Assembly (NCBI GenBank): GCA_944367565.1
Contig: CALVWR010000015.1
Location: 1-47,123, forward strand
Direction of reading: 5' to 3'
From: an uncultured Clostridia bacterium
Lineage (GTDB): Bacteria > Bacillota > Clostridia > Christensenellales > Borkfalkiaceae
DNA length: 47,123 nucleotides
A program made the position numbers and the translations under genes. The notes beneath the pieces were generated by a model. The model made no database searches, had not been told where the DNA came from, and saw only the letters and a program-made list of their open reading frames with translations. This document shows, in pieces, positions 22,225-31,035 of the stretch. Each line of letters starts with the position of its first letter. Within the stretch, counting starts at the first letter, position 1.

Positions 22225-23862
22225 TCAGATCCGTTTCCGCGTCACCGTTTCGGTGAGGATTTTTATCTTTTGTTTTTTGGAAAAGAGAAGAAAGGCAAAA
22301 ACGGCGCCGTTTGCCCAAAAATCGAGGAGAAGCAGTGCGGGATCGGCATTGGGATCGTTGGCGGAAATAAGAAACAGTACGAGAATGCCGACGGATAAAG
22401 CGGCTGCCGTCAGCGACAGTGCGACATTGGCAGCCTTGTTTTTTGCCGTGCTGCGAAAACAAAGCGACGCAACGAATACGAAACAGCAGTTCATCGCGAC
22501 GGGCAGCGCAAGTACAAAATAGGGGTACGGTTCTGTCGGATCTCGAAATTTTGGCAGATGGTAGCAAAAGCAGAAAAAGGTACTGACCGTCACCGCAAGG
22601 GCAATAGCGATCAAAATATAGGTGAAAACAAGATGTACGCTTTGTTTGGAAAGCGCGAATAAAGCCGAACAGACAAGAAAGGGCGCGCAGATAACGAACG
22701 TTAAAAACACCACGTTGATATCCAAAGGCGCGATGAGCGGAAAGATATACAAAAAGAAAGCGTATACGGCAAACGCGATCCAAAGCGCTTTGGGAGGGAG
22801 AGATTCTCTTTCATAAGTGATCGTTTTTTCGTAGGTTGAAAGGGTTGGCACGTCGATTGGTGCGCTCTCAGCCGCGAGATTCGCGATTTCCGCGGCGCGT
22901 CTGCGTTCGGCGGAAGCAATTGCCGCCGCCTGTGCGTTGACTGCCGGCAATCGATCGTGCGTTTCGCCGTCTTTCAGCCATACTTCCTGCGGCGGCCGGG
23001 ATGAAACGTAACTTGTAAGCTGTGTTTTATCCTCTGTACAGCGGCTTAGCATCAAAAGTGTGTATGCCATTAAAAAGAGGGAAATACAGTTAAATACCAA
23101 GCTCATTATTTCTACGGAATCAAAAAGCCCGGAAAGCAGGGTGCACGCAATCGTGCCCGTTGCAAGGGAAAAATATTTTTTGAGAATAAAACTATAGTTT
23201 TCCTCATCGCTTTTTCGGAATGTAAAAGGCGCGGAATAAAGGATCAACGAAAACCCTGCTAAGTTGATGATAATGGAAACGATAAAAACCATTAAATTAC
23301 CGTTGTCGGTAGAGGAGATCGGGACGGCAAGATTCAGAATAAAATTGACAACGTATAACGCTATGCCGAGAAAGAAAAAAATCTTCGCGGGCATATGATC
23401 GGAAAATTCCTTTGCAAAAAGAAATAGTACGAGTACGGCGATATACGTCCCCGCCATAGAAACGGCAAGCGCGAGCACAAAAAACAGTCCGAACAATCCC
23501 GCGAAAACGGGAACGGAGATCATGAGAAGGGAAAAAACGATTTCCGTAACCGTGAGCCCCATGAAGACTCGTAAAAGAATTTTAAGCGCATTTGCCGCGC
23601 CGACCGGCACGCTCGTCATGTAACGGTAAAGTTTCTGCGGCGCGGGAGAGGATGCTTTCGGTTTTCCGAAAAGCAGTTCGTCGGCGGAAACCTGAAAAAA
23701 ATCCGCGAGTTTCACCACGGTTTCGAGATCGGGCGAAGAAACGCCGCGTTCCCAGTTGGAAATGGTCTGATGGGTAAAATGAAGCTGCTCGGCAAGCTGT
23801 GCCTGCGTTAAGTGTCTTTTTTCTCTCAGTTCGGTAATTTTCGCGCCGACAGAGTGTGGCAT
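22225..23862 (-). CDS. XRE-family HTH regulator fused to a large membrane domain
   Basis: A 545-residue protein. Residues 1-65 are a canonical Cro/CI helix-turn-helix (ITELREKRHLTQAQLAEQL, then HQTISNWERG). Residues from about 80 form two membrane blocks: about five or six segments between 80 and 280, then after a hydrophilic linker (about 285-350) another set of about six from 355 to 535. This makes a membrane-tethered transcription factor in which the membrane part likely senses a signal. The start is ATG 23862, preceded on the minus strand by AAGGGGGG; a longer frame to 24045 lacks a ribosome binding site and is rejected. Its target genes are unknown; the membrane protein gene downstream is the nearest candidate. 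Confidence 0.8.
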   Translation of the reverse strand: MPHSVGAKITELREKRHLTQAQLAEQLHFTHQTISNWERGVSSPDLETVVKLADFFQVSADELLFGKPKASSPAPQKLYRYMTSVPVGAANALKILLRVFMGLTVTEIVFSLLMISVPVFAGLFGLFFVLALAVSMAGTYIAVLVLFLFAKEFSDHMPAKIFFFLGIALYVVNFILNLAVPISSTDNGNLMVFIVSIIINLAGFSLILYSAPFTFRKSDEENYSFILKKYFSLATGTIACTLLSGLFDSVEIMSLVFNCISLFLMAYTLLMLSRCTEDKTQLTSYVSSRPPQEVWLKDGETHDRLPAVNAQAAAIASAERRRAAEIANLAAESAPIDVPTLSTYEKTITYERESLPPKALWIAFAVYAFFLYIFPLIAPLDINVVFLTFVICAPFLVCSALFALSKQSVHLVFTYILIAIALAVTVSTFFCFCYHLPKFRDPTEPYPYFVLALPVAMNCCFVFVASLCFRSTAKNKAANVALSLTAAALSVGILVLFLISANDPNADPALLLLDFWANGAVFAFLLFSKKQKIKILTETVTRKRI

Positions 23863-24038
23863 AACTTCGTCCCCCCTTGTATTTCTTTCATTATAGCAAC
23901 GATTCTGTAGTAAGTCAACGGGGAAGGCGCATTTTGCCTTGCAAAGAAACTTTGCATCGGCGGTTGACGGGTGTCTGTAAAAAGAAACGCGTCTTTTCGG
24001 ATAAATCCCCTGACGGCGGAAAAATCGGGAAAAAACCG

Positions 24039-24067
24039 TCGACAATTTAAAACGGATTTGTTATAAT
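24039..24067 (+). promoter_or_regulatory. Promoter of the SDR-thyA-folA unit (leaderless layout)
   Basis: TCGACA (24039-24044), a 17-nt spacer and TATAAT (24062-24067). The ATG at 24074 lies at or within a base of the predicted transcription start, and there is no Shine-Dalgarno sequence. Confidence 0.7.
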
Positions 24068-24073
24068 AAAACC

Positions 24074-24859
24074 ATGGCTTATACTTTTATTTCCGGCGCG
24101 ACGGGAGGAATCGGGAAAGCGTTTGCGCGGTTATGTGCGGAAAAAGGATACGATCTGTTTATCACGGGGCGCTCGCAGGAGAAGCTCGACGCGTTGAAAA
24201 AAGAGCTTTTGTCGCTCAATCGATCGATTGCGGTCGAGGCGGTTGCCTGTCAGCTGACGGACGAACAAGACCGTGAAAGACTGCTCGCCGCCGCGGACGC
24301 CGCGGACGTGAAATTCGAACGCGTGATCCACGTTGCGGGCGTGGATATTCAGAAGGCGTTTGAAGAGTACACTAAGGAAAAAGTGATTTTTCAGATCCGC
24401 GTCAACGTGGAGGCGACGATCTCACTTACGCACGCGTTGCTGAAGCGCGGCGCGCCGATGAAGGAGATCGTGACGATATCGAGTATGTCGGGAGTGACGC
24501 CCATGCCGTATTTTGCGCTGTACAGCGCGACGAAGGGAGCGCTTACTTCCTTTTTCACGTCGCTGAGGCTGGAGCTGAAAGGACGCGTAAAGGTCACGAC
24601 GGTGCTGCCCGGCGGCGTGCCGACCCGTCCCGATATTGTGAAAGATATCGAAAATCAGGGACTGTGGGGAAAACTTTCGGCGAAGTCGCCGGAGTATGTG
24701 GCGAAAAAAAGTTTGAAAGCGGTGCAAAGGAACAAGGCGATATTGATACCGGGTTTTTTTAACCGTTTTTTGTATTTTGTCATGAAGATCACGCCGCGCG
24801 CGATCAGTATGCGTTTTATCGCGCGGCGGTGGAAAAAACAAACGAAGGACGCGTTCTGA
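24074..24859 (+). CDS. SDR-family NAD(P)-dependent oxidoreductase
   Basis: A 261-residue classical short-chain dehydrogenase. The cofactor motif GATGGIG is at residues 8-14, the N-A-G-type block is HVAGV (86-90), the catalytic serine lies in ISSMSG (135-140), and the Y-x3-K pair is Tyr150/Lys154. The C-terminus is basic and has a hydrophobic stretch (about 226-240), so membrane association is possible, as in DltE/YqjQ-like members that act on lipids. The substrate is unknown. The start is ATG 24074, unusually close to the predicted promoter. thyA begins 15 bp after its stop, with its own strong ribosome binding site, so the two are probably cotranscribed. Confidence 0.85.
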   Translation: MAYTFISGATGGIGKAFARLCAEKGYDLFITGRSQEKLDALKKELLSLNRSIAVEAVACQLTDEQDRERLLAAADAADVKFERVIHVAGVDIQKAFEEYTKEKVIFQIRVNVEATISLTHALLKRGAPMKEIVTISSMSGVTPMPYFALYSATKGALTSFFTSLRLELKGRVKVTTVLPGGVPTRPDIVKDIENQGLWGKLSAKSPEYVAKKSLKAVQRNKAILIPGFFNRFLYFVMKITPRAISMRFIARRWKKQTKDAF

Positions 24860-24874
24860 CGCGGGGGAGGAAAG

Positions 24875-25705
24875 ATGAGTTTAGCGGATAAAATTTTCAA
24901 AGAGACCTGCACGGAGATCATGGAACACGGATTTTCCGACGAAAAACTTCCCGTCCGTCCGCATTGGGAGGACGGGACGCCCGCGCATACGGTGAAGAAG
25001 TTCGGCATCGTCAACCGTTACGATCTGCAAAAGGAATTTCCCATTCTGACCTGCCGTCGCACGGCGTTCAAAAGCTGTATCGACGAAATTCTATGGATCT
25101 GGCAGAAAAAATCCAACAATATCCGCGATCTGCATTCGCATATCTGGGACAGCTGGGCAGACGAAAACGGGTCCATCGGGAAGGCGTACGGGTATCAGCT
25201 GGCGAAGAAAAGCAAGTATAAGGAAGGGGAATTCGATCAGGTAGACCGGGTACTTTACGATCTGAAGAACAACCCTTCTTCACGCAGGATCATGACGAAC
25301 ATTTATAATTTCGAAGATCTGCACGAGATGAATCTGTATCCGTGCGCGTATTCGATGACCTTCAACGTGACGGGGGACGTGCTGAACGGAATTCTGAATC
25401 AGCGGAGCAACGACGTACTGACCGCGAACAACTGGAACGTGGTGCAATATGCGGTGCTGATGCATATGTTTGCGCAGGTATCGGGGCTGAAAGCCGGGGA
25501 GCTGGTACACGTCATCGCGGACGCGCACCTCTATGACAGGCACATCCCGATCGTGAAGAAACTCCTTGAAAAACCGACGTATCCCGCGCCGAAATTCGTG
25601 ATGAATCCCGAGGTGAAGGATTTTTACGCGTTTACGACGGAGGATTTTTCTCTGGAAAATTATCGTTATAATACGCTCGAAGAAAAAATCGAGGTGGCGA
25701 TATGA
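24875..25705 (+). CDS. thyA: Thymidylate synthase
   Basis: A 276-residue enzyme that methylates dUMP to dTMP using 5,10-methylene-THF and releases dihydrofolate. The nucleophile is Cys157 in NLYPCAYSM. The Arg-containing SSRRIM block (135-140) and NQRSNDV (175-181) bind the dUMP phosphate, and the substrate-binding HLYDRHIPI is in the C-terminal half. YPCAY replaces the commoner PPCH form, so this is a divergent clade of ThyA, but catalytic residues are intact. The start is ATG 24875 behind GGGGGAGG. The stop overlaps folA (ATGA), so both are translated as a pair to recycle dihydrofolate. Confidence 0.95.
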   Translation: MSLADKIFKETCTEIMEHGFSDEKLPVRPHWEDGTPAHTVKKFGIVNRYDLQKEFPILTCRRTAFKSCIDEILWIWQKKSNNIRDLHSHIWDSWADENGSIGKAYGYQLAKKSKYKEGEFDQVDRVLYDLKNNPSSRRIMTNIYNFEDLHEMNLYPCAYSMTFNVTGDVLNGILNQRSNDVLTANNWNVVQYAVLMHMFAQVSGLKAGELVHVIADAHLYDRHIPIVKKLLEKPTYPAPKFVMNPEVKDFYAFTTEDFSLENYRYNTLEEKIEVAI

Positions 25706-26202
25706 TCAGGGCGATCGTCGCGGTCGATGAAAAATGGGGAATCGGCAGGGACGGGAAGCTACTTTTTTCCGTACCGGAGGACATGGCGTTTTTCCGCGAA
25801 ACGACGATGGGAAAAACGGTGGTGATGGGGCGAAAAACGCTGGAAAGTTTTCCCGGAGGCAAGCCGCTGAAAAACCGCGTGAACATCGTGCTTTCCGCCG
25901 ACGGGAAGGCGCGCGGGGGGTGCGTCGGCGTATCTTCCCTTGCGGAACTGAGAAGCGTATTGCGGCGTACGGAGGGGGACGTGTATGTGATCGGCGGCGC
26001 AAAGGTCTATGCGGAATTGCTTGCATTTTGCGCGGAAGTTCTGGTTACGAAGATCGACGCCGACGGAAAAGCGGATGTCTTTTTCCCGAATCTCGACAAG
26101 AACGGAAATTTCCGGCTTATCGGGGAAAGCGGGGAGAAGGAAAGCAACGGATATCGTTTCCGGTTTACGAGATATTGCAATATCCGGCCTGAAAAATTAT
26201 AA
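25702..26202 (+). CDS. folA: Dihydrofolate reductase
   Basis: A 166-residue NADPH-dependent enzyme that reduces dihydrofolate, the product of ThyA, to tetrahydrofolate. The N-terminal AIVAVDEKWGIGRDGKL, the DMAFFRETTMGKTVVMGRKT region, and VYVIGGAKVYAELL carry the folate and NADPH contacts; the acidic residue Glu/Asp near position 27 is in PEDMAFF. Length is typical. Trimethoprim would be expected to target it. The start is ATG 25702, coupled to thyA by a four-base overlap. A short gap with a promoter follows before the acyltransferase gene. Confidence 0.95.
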   Translation: MIRAIVAVDEKWGIGRDGKLLFSVPEDMAFFRETTMGKTVVMGRKTLESFPGGKPLKNRVNIVLSADGKARGGCVGVSSLAELRSVLRRTEGDVYVIGGAKVYAELLAFCAEVLVTKIDADGKADVFFPNLDKNGNFRLIGESGEKESNGYRFRFTRYCNIRPEKL

Positions 26203-26229
26203 AATTTTTTTCCGGCAGGTTTTGTAAAG

Positions 26230-26259
26230 TTGACAAAAACCGTATTTTTTTGATATCAT
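26230..26259 (+). promoter_or_regulatory. Promoter of the PlsC-like gene
   Basis: TTGACA (26230-26235), an 18-nt spacer and TATCAT (26254-26259). Predicted start near 26266, giving a leader of about 75 nt. Confidence 0.7.
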
Positions 26260-26287
26260 TTATTTGATTTTGCTGTGTAAATGAGGG

Positions 26288-26319
26288 GGCGCAGAGGAAT
26301 TCATACTCTGCGCCGTATC
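26288..26319 (+). promoter_or_regulatory. Hairpin in the leader of the PlsC-like gene
   Basis: A perfect 9-bp stem (26288-26296 with 26306-26314), loop of nine, followed by a short T-rich stretch. It sits between the promoter and the ATG at 26340 and could act as a weak terminator or attenuator; the T run is interrupted. Confidence 0.5.
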
Positions 26320-26339
26320 TTTTTGTGCGGAGGCGGGAT

Positions 26340-27533
26340 ATGTCGGCAAACAAAAAAAAGAAAAAGTTCTGGGTGAAAAAGCGGCATGCGCGGGTCTTTG
26401 CGTTTTTGCGGGTAGCGCTTGCGCCGATCATGCGGATCAAATATCATTTTAAGCCGGTAAAGTCCGATCTGCCTCGCGGCGCCTATCTGATCTTGTCGAA
26501 TCATCAGGCGACCATGGATCCGTTCTGGGTGTCGAAATCGTTTCGCTTTCCTATCTATTTCATTACATCGGACGATCTGTTCAATCTGAAAATTTCGCCC
26601 CTGATCGAATATCTCGTGGCGCCGATTCCGAAGAGTAAATCGTTTGCCGACCTCAAAGCCGTAAAGGATATTTTCCGCGTACTCCGCGAAGGGGGCGCGG
26701 TCGGGATCTTTCCGGAGGGGAACCGTACGATCAGCGGCGGTCAGTGGGAGATCTACGATTCCGTCGCAAAGCTCGTCAAAGCGTCGAAGGTGCCCCTCGT
26801 GTTGTACAATCTGTGCGGCGGATACGGCACCGATCCGCGGTGGGGCGCAAGCATAAGGCGCGGAACGAAATACGTCGGCTTTGTGAAAAGGGTGATTTAC
26901 CCGGAAGAATACGCGCCGATGAGCGTGGAAGAACTGTTCGGAATCATCCGAAAAGAACTCGACGTCAACGACGTGCTTTCGGGAGAAAAATATAAAAGCC
27001 GCCGCCGCGCGGAATATATCGAAAGGGCGCTTTATCTCTGTCCCGTATGCGGCGGCGTCTCTACAATCGTTTCCCACGGCGCGGTTTTTCGGTGCAGTCG
27101 CTGCGGTACGCAGGCGGAATATACCGAAAATCTCAAAATTTCACCGCCCATCAAGGGATTCGACCGTATTTCGGAATGGTATGCGTGGGAAAGAGAGGAA
27201 CTCGCGTCGCGCGTGCTGCAGGGGGAAATCGTGTCGGACGGCAAGATCCTTTTCCGCGAAAGCATCAAGTTTCAGCGGAAAAAGAAACTCGACGGGGACG
27301 CGGTCGCCATCGATAAAGACAATCTTTATATTACGGGGAAGGAAGAACACGTTTATCCGATCGGAAAAATCGGCGCGCTCACGATGGTCGGAAAGAAAAA
27401 ATTCAATTTCTATTACGACAACCGGATTTTACAGGTCAAAGGCGATAAACGTTTCTGCGCCATCAAATATGTGCATATCTTCGATAAAATCAAGTCCGTT
27501 TTGCGGGATAAAAATCATTTGCAAGGAGAATAA
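26340..27533 (+). CDS. PlsC-type acyltransferase with zinc ribbon and C-terminal domain
   Basis: A 397-residue three-part protein. Residues about 20-225 form a 1-acyl-glycerol-3-phosphate acyltransferase domain: NHQATMD (catalytic His-x4-Asp) and IFPEGNRT. This family makes phosphatidic acid from lyso-phosphatidic acid. Around residues 237-262 a zinc ribbon follows, CPVCGG and CSRCG. The remaining roughly 125 residues form a beta-rich domain that may resemble bacterial PH domains, perhaps for membrane contact. The N-terminus is very basic (KKKKKFWVKKRH) with no clear signal peptide. The start is ATG 26340 behind GGAGG. GltS follows after three bases, so they may be cotranscribed. The zinc ribbon addition is unusual for PlsC. 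Confidence 0.83.
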   Translation: MSANKKKKKFWVKKRHARVFAFLRVALAPIMRIKYHFKPVKSDLPRGAYLILSNHQATMDPFWVSKSFRFPIYFITSDDLFNLKISPLIEYLVAPIPKSKSFADLKAVKDIFRVLREGGAVGIFPEGNRTISGGQWEIYDSVAKLVKASKVPLVLYNLCGGYGTDPRWGASIRRGTKYVGFVKRVIYPEEYAPMSVEELFGIIRKELDVNDVLSGEKYKSRRRAEYIERALYLCPVCGGVSTIVSHGAVFRCSRCGTQAEYTENLKISPPIKGFDRISEWYAWEREELASRVLQGEIVSDGKILFRESIKFQRKKKLDGDAVAIDKDNLYITGKEEHVYPIGKIGALTMVGKKKFNFYYDNRILQVKGDKRFCAIKYVHIFDKIKSVLRDKNHLQGE

Positions 27534-27536
27534 TAT

Positions 27537-29027
27537 ATGAGCTTTTCTGAACTGAGCGTCTGGACCTTCGTCATGGTCATCGCTTCCATCGGGGCGAGTA
27601 TGCTGTTGGCTGCCGTCCTGATAAGACTGCTGCCGTTCCTCAAAAAATCGCTGGTTCCCGTGTCGGTGCTCGGCGGGATTATCCTGCTGATCATCTCTAC
27701 CGTCACTTATTATGCGGCGGGTACATATCTTTTTAATCTTCCCGTATTCGGAGGAAACGGGGAAGAGGGGATTTCGGGGATGCAGGTGCTGGAACTCATC
27801 ACCTATCATTGCCTCGGGATCGGATTCATCGCGACGGGAATGCGGAGTTCCAACAAGAAATTCACGAAAAAACGTGCGGGCGAGATTTTCGATTCCGGCG
27901 TATTCACCGTCAACGGCTATCTGATCCAGGCGACGGTGGGACTGATCATCTCCCTGCTTGCGGTCTGCGTGTTCAACGTCGACGGGATGATCTCCGCGGC
28001 GGGGATTCTTCTGGCGTTCGGATTCGGACAGGGTACGGGACAAGCGCTCAATTACGGACATATTTATGAAGAGACGAACGGATTCGTCGGCGGAGCGAAC
28101 TTCGGGCTGACCGTGGCGGCGCTCGGATTTCTGGTGGCGTGTATCGGCGGCGTGATCTACATCAACGTCATGCGGAAAAAGGGCAAGATCAGGATTGACA
28201 GTTCCACCAGAAGAAACACGCTGGAGGATTACGAAGAGGAAAATGAAATTCCCAACGTCTCTTCTATGGATAAATTTACCGTACAGATCGCCCTTGTACT
28301 TGCCGTTTACGCCATATCGTTCGGAATCATGTACGGACTTTCCGCGCTGTTGCCGTCTTTATCGGAAACGCTTTTCGGTTTCAATTTCTTTATCGGTGTT
28401 CTGCTCACCATTCCCGTCAAGGCTCTGCTCAACAAACTTTACGCGAAAAAGATTGTCGACAAGAAAATCGTCAATAACTTCATGATGGACAGGATCGCCG
28501 GCTTTGCCTTCGACGTCATGATCGTGGCGGGCGTCGCCGCCATTCAGCTTCCGCTTCTCGCGGAATACTGGGGCGTTCTGCTCATTCTCGCGGCGGCAGG
28601 TACGCTGGTTACCTTCGTTTACGTCAATTTCGTCAGCAAACGGCTGTTTCCCGCTTACCGCAACGAACAGTTCCTCGCCTGGTTCGGAATGCTGACGGGT
28701 ACGGCGAGCACGGGGATGATTCTCCTCAGGGAGATCGACGGCTCTTACCGTACGCCGGCAAGCGAAAACCTCGTCTATCAGAATCTGCCCGCCATGGCGT
28801 TCGGCTTTCCGCTGATGTTCCTTGCGCCCTATGCCGCAGTCGGCAACATGGAAGCGTTGATCACCTGCATCATCGTCGCCGTCTGCTTTGTCGTCCTCAA
28901 TATCATTCTCTTCCGCAGGTCGATTTTCAGAAAGAAATTTGTGGCCGCGGCGGACGCCGAAGCGGACGCGGGGCAGGAGCCTTCTTCCGAAACGGCAGCG
29001 AAGGATGAAAACAATTCTCAGGTATAA
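27537..29027 (+). CDS. gltS: Sodium:glutamate symporter GltS-like
   Basis: A 496-residue membrane transporter of the ESS (glutamate:Na+ symporter) family. About ten to twelve transmembrane segments are visible. The two pore-lining repeats carry GFGQGTGQALNYG near residue 160 and GMLTGTASTGM near residue 385, typical of the GltS inverted repeats. A charged cytoplasmic linker (about 215-245) separates the halves. The C-terminal tail is acidic and alanine-rich (about 465-496). The start is ATG 27537 with AAGGAG upstream, three bases after the acyltransferase stop. Substrate could be glutamate or another dicarboxylate. It ends at a strong terminator shared with the AraC gene. Confidence 0.85.
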   Translation: MSFSELSVWTFVMVIASIGASMLLAAVLIRLLPFLKKSLVPVSVLGGIILLIISTVTYYAAGTYLFNLPVFGGNGEEGISGMQVLELITYHCLGIGFIATGMRSSNKKFTKKRAGEIFDSGVFTVNGYLIQATVGLIISLLAVCVFNVDGMISAAGILLAFGFGQGTGQALNYGHIYEETNGFVGGANFGLTVAALGFLVACIGGVIYINVMRKKGKIRIDSSTRRNTLEDYEEENEIPNVSSMDKFTVQIALVLAVYAISFGIMYGLSALLPSLSETLFGFNFFIGVLLTIPVKALLNKLYAKKIVDKKIVNNFMMDRIAGFAFDVMIVAGVAAIQLPLLAEYWGVLLILAAAGTLVTFVYVNFVSKRLFPAYRNEQFLAWFGMLTGTASTGMILLREIDGSYRTPASENLVYQNLPAMAFGFPLMFLAPYAAVGNMEALITCIIVAVCFVVLNIILFRRSIFRKKFVAAADAEADAGQEPSSETAAKDENNSQV

Positions 29028-29057
29028 AAAAGCGAAAAGTTTTTCGCCGTAAACAAA

Positions 29058-29100
29058 AACCGCTGGCGGCAAATCGGTTTCCGATTTGCCGCCAGCGGTT
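29058..29100. terminator. Bidirectional terminator, gltS and araC-type gene
   Basis: A perfect 20-bp stem (29058-29077 with 29081-29100, loop TTT) followed by T on the plus strand and preceded by A on it, so it works in both directions. Confidence 0.92.
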
Positions 29101-29121
29101 TTTTCACGGTCATTGCCGTAT

Positions 29122-29922
29122 TCAGTTTCCGAGAATGATTTTCGGCGTCTTTTCGTAAATTCTGTTGAAATGCCGGTAAAAGGTCGTCATGGAATCGAAT
29201 CCGAAATCAAACGCCAGGTCGGAAAAGTTCGTTTTCTTCTTTTTTTCCGCGGACGCCACAAGTTTCTGAACCCGTACCATATTGATATAGTTGTTCAGAT
29301 TTTCTCCGATATACGAATTGAATAAATGCGAAAAATAATATTTATTGTAACCGAACTGCTGCGCGAGAGAATCGAGCGTAAGGGGTTCGGTAAAATGGTC
29401 GTCGATATAATTGAGGACCGCGACGATCGTCGACAGGTTCGGCGCGGCGTTGATCGGCCTTTTTTCATAGTGCGAAAGCAGCATGCCCATCAGCACGTTC
29501 ACATATCCCTTCGCAACGAGAAAGGAAGAAGTATCTGAAGTGTACATCTTTTCAAAACAATCGCTTAAAATATTGCGGTTGAAGGATTTGTCGTTCATCA
29601 GCGGCGGCAGGGTCTCCTTCTCGAGAAGAGACGCAAAATCTCCCGTATATTCCGCCTTGATGATCAGCACGTAATCATCGTAAAAAGGCGTGGGATAAAG
29701 TTCGTGTACGGCACAGCGGTGCGCAAAAACAATGTCGTCTTTTTCCGCAAAAAACGTCTCTCCGTCCACCTCGCAGCGCATTTTTCCCTTCGTCACATAA
29801 ATGATCTCGATGCAGCGGTGAAAATGCGGCAGCGTGGCGCAACCTTCCGTCCCTTCATTCTTCATCAGAACAAAATTATCTTCCCTGTCGTGTTTATATT
29901 CGTAAAACGCCGTTTTTTTCAT
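29122..29922 (-). CDS. AraC-family transcriptional regulator
   Basis: A 266-residue regulator. Residues about 25-115 form a cupin-like sensor domain (LPHFHRCIEIIYVTKG, EKDDIVFAHRCAVHEL), typical of sugar-responsive AraC proteins. Residues about 165-266 form the two-helix-turn-helix DNA-binding domain (LDSLAQQFGYNKYYFSHLF and FSDLAFDFGFDSMTTFYRHF). The start is ATG 29922; no good Shine-Dalgarno sequence is seen. It is divergent from the four-gene sugar cluster across a 128-bp gap holding a TGATAT-based palindrome, so it most likely activates that cluster in response to its substrate. Confidence 0.9.
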   Translation of the reverse strand: MKKTAFYEYKHDREDNFVLMKNEGTEGCATLPHFHRCIEIIYVTKGKMRCEVDGETFFAEKDDIVFAHRCAVHELYPTPFYDDYVLIIKAEYTGDFASLLEKETLPPLMNDKSFNRNILSDCFEKMYTSDTSSFLVAKGYVNVLMGMLLSHYEKRPINAAPNLSTIVAVLNYIDDHFTEPLTLDSLAQQFGYNKYYFSHLFNSYIGENLNNYINMVRVQKLVASAEKKKKTNFSDLAFDFGFDSMTTFYRHFNRIYEKTPKIILGN

Positions 29923-29979
29923 AATGTCAATATATGATATAAATATCTTTAAATTCGGGTGGAATCCCTAAATATTCAG

Positions 29980-29992
29980 TGATATTATATCA
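29980..29992. promoter_or_regulatory. Palindrome in the AraC/sugar-cluster divergent gap
   Basis: A perfect 13-bp palindrome, TGATAT-T-ATATCA. The same TGATAT half-site also occurs at 29935-29940. It is a candidate AraC-type or promoter-proximal site; no clear -35/-10 pair was recognised in this gap. Confidence 0.4.
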
Positions 29993-30050
29993 GTAAAGAC
30001 GAGGCGATGTCAATCTATTTTTACGAAAGCGTCGCGAAAGGAGGAAAAGA

Positions 30051-31022
30051 ATGAAGATAAGTGTTGTCAGCTCCATTCTCGGAGGACTGAGTCTGGAGGA
30101 AAGTCTGAAATATCTTTCTTCGCTGGGCGTGGAACAGTTCGAATTGGGTGTGGGCGGCTATCCCGGAAAAGCGCATGCCGACGCGCTGGTGCTGAGTAAA
30201 GACGCGGCGGCGAGAAAAGCGCTTGCCGATACATTTAAAAAATACAATATGGAAATTTCCGCGCTGGCGGTACACGGAAACTGCGTGCATCCGGACAAGG
30301 AAGTCGCCGCGCGTTTCGAGGCAGACTACGAAGCCGCGTGTATTCTTGCCGGACAGCTCGGCGTGGATACTGTCGTGACGTTCTCCGGTTGTCCGGGCTC
30401 GGATCCCGGCGCGAAACAGCCTTCCTGGGTGACCTGCTGCTGGCCGACGGAATATCAGGCGGTGGCGGAGTATCAGTGGAACGAGGTGCTGATTCCGTAC
30501 TGGAAAAAAGCGGCGGCGTTTGCGGCGGAACACGGCGTGAAGAAGATCGCGCTGGAATTGCATCCGGGGTTCTGCGTATATAATGCGGATACATGCCTGC
30601 GTCTTCGCGAAGCGGTAGGCGACATCATCGGCGCGAACGTCGATCCGTCGCATCTGTTCTGGCAGGGAATGGACATCACCGAAGTGATTCGCGTACTGGG
30701 CGAGAAAAACGCCATTCATTATTTCCATGCGAAGGATACGCAGTTCAACGCGTACAACGTTCGCAAGAACGGCGTGCTCGATACGGGATCGTTTACGGCT
30801 CCGGCAAAGCGGTCGTGGTTTTTCTGTACCGTGGGCTACGGGCACGATACGACGGCATGGAAGAAAATTTTCGCCGCGCTGAAGGTGGCGGGATATGACG
30901 GAAGTATTTCCATCGAACACGAAGACGGGCTGATGTCTCCGAAAGAAGGATTGGAAAAGGCGGTGCGTTTTATCTCGGAATGCGTATTGAAATCCGATAA
31001 CGAAAACATGTTCTGGGCATAA
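30051..31022 (+). CDS. Sugar phosphate isomerase/epimerase-like TIM barrel
   Basis: A 323-residue protein of the AP endonuclease 2/xylose isomerase-like TIM-barrel family. Putative metal ligands are spread along the barrel: ELHPG near residue 180, DPSHLFWQG near 206, HAKD near 240, and SIEHEDG near the C-terminus. The family includes IolE/IolI inositol enzymes, sugar epimerases and subunits of C-glycoside-cleaving enzymes, so the reaction cannot be read from sequence alone. The start is ATG 30051 behind AAAGGAGG. It is the first gene of a four-gene plus-strand cluster with a second isomerase-like protein, an oxidoreductase and a ThuA protein. Confidence 0.85.
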   Translation: MKISVVSSILGGLSLEESLKYLSSLGVEQFELGVGGYPGKAHADALVLSKDAAARKALADTFKKYNMEISALAVHGNCVHPDKEVAARFEADYEAACILAGQLGVDTVVTFSGCPGSDPGAKQPSWVTCCWPTEYQAVAEYQWNEVLIPYWKKAAAFAAEHGVKKIALELHPGFCVYNADTCLRLREAVGDIIGANVDPSHLFWQGMDITEVIRVLGEKNAIHYFHAKDTQFNAYNVRKNGVLDTGSFTAPAKRSWFFCTVGYGHDTTAWKKIFAALKVAGYDGSISIEHEDGLMSPKEGLEKAVRFISECVLKSDNENMFWA

Positions 31023-31035
31023 AGGAGAAAAGACT

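Noticed and set aside
23863-24045. A longer N-terminus for the XRE-membrane protein
   Set aside because: The extra 61 residues lack a ribosome binding site, while ATG 23862 has a strong one and starts directly at the HTH.
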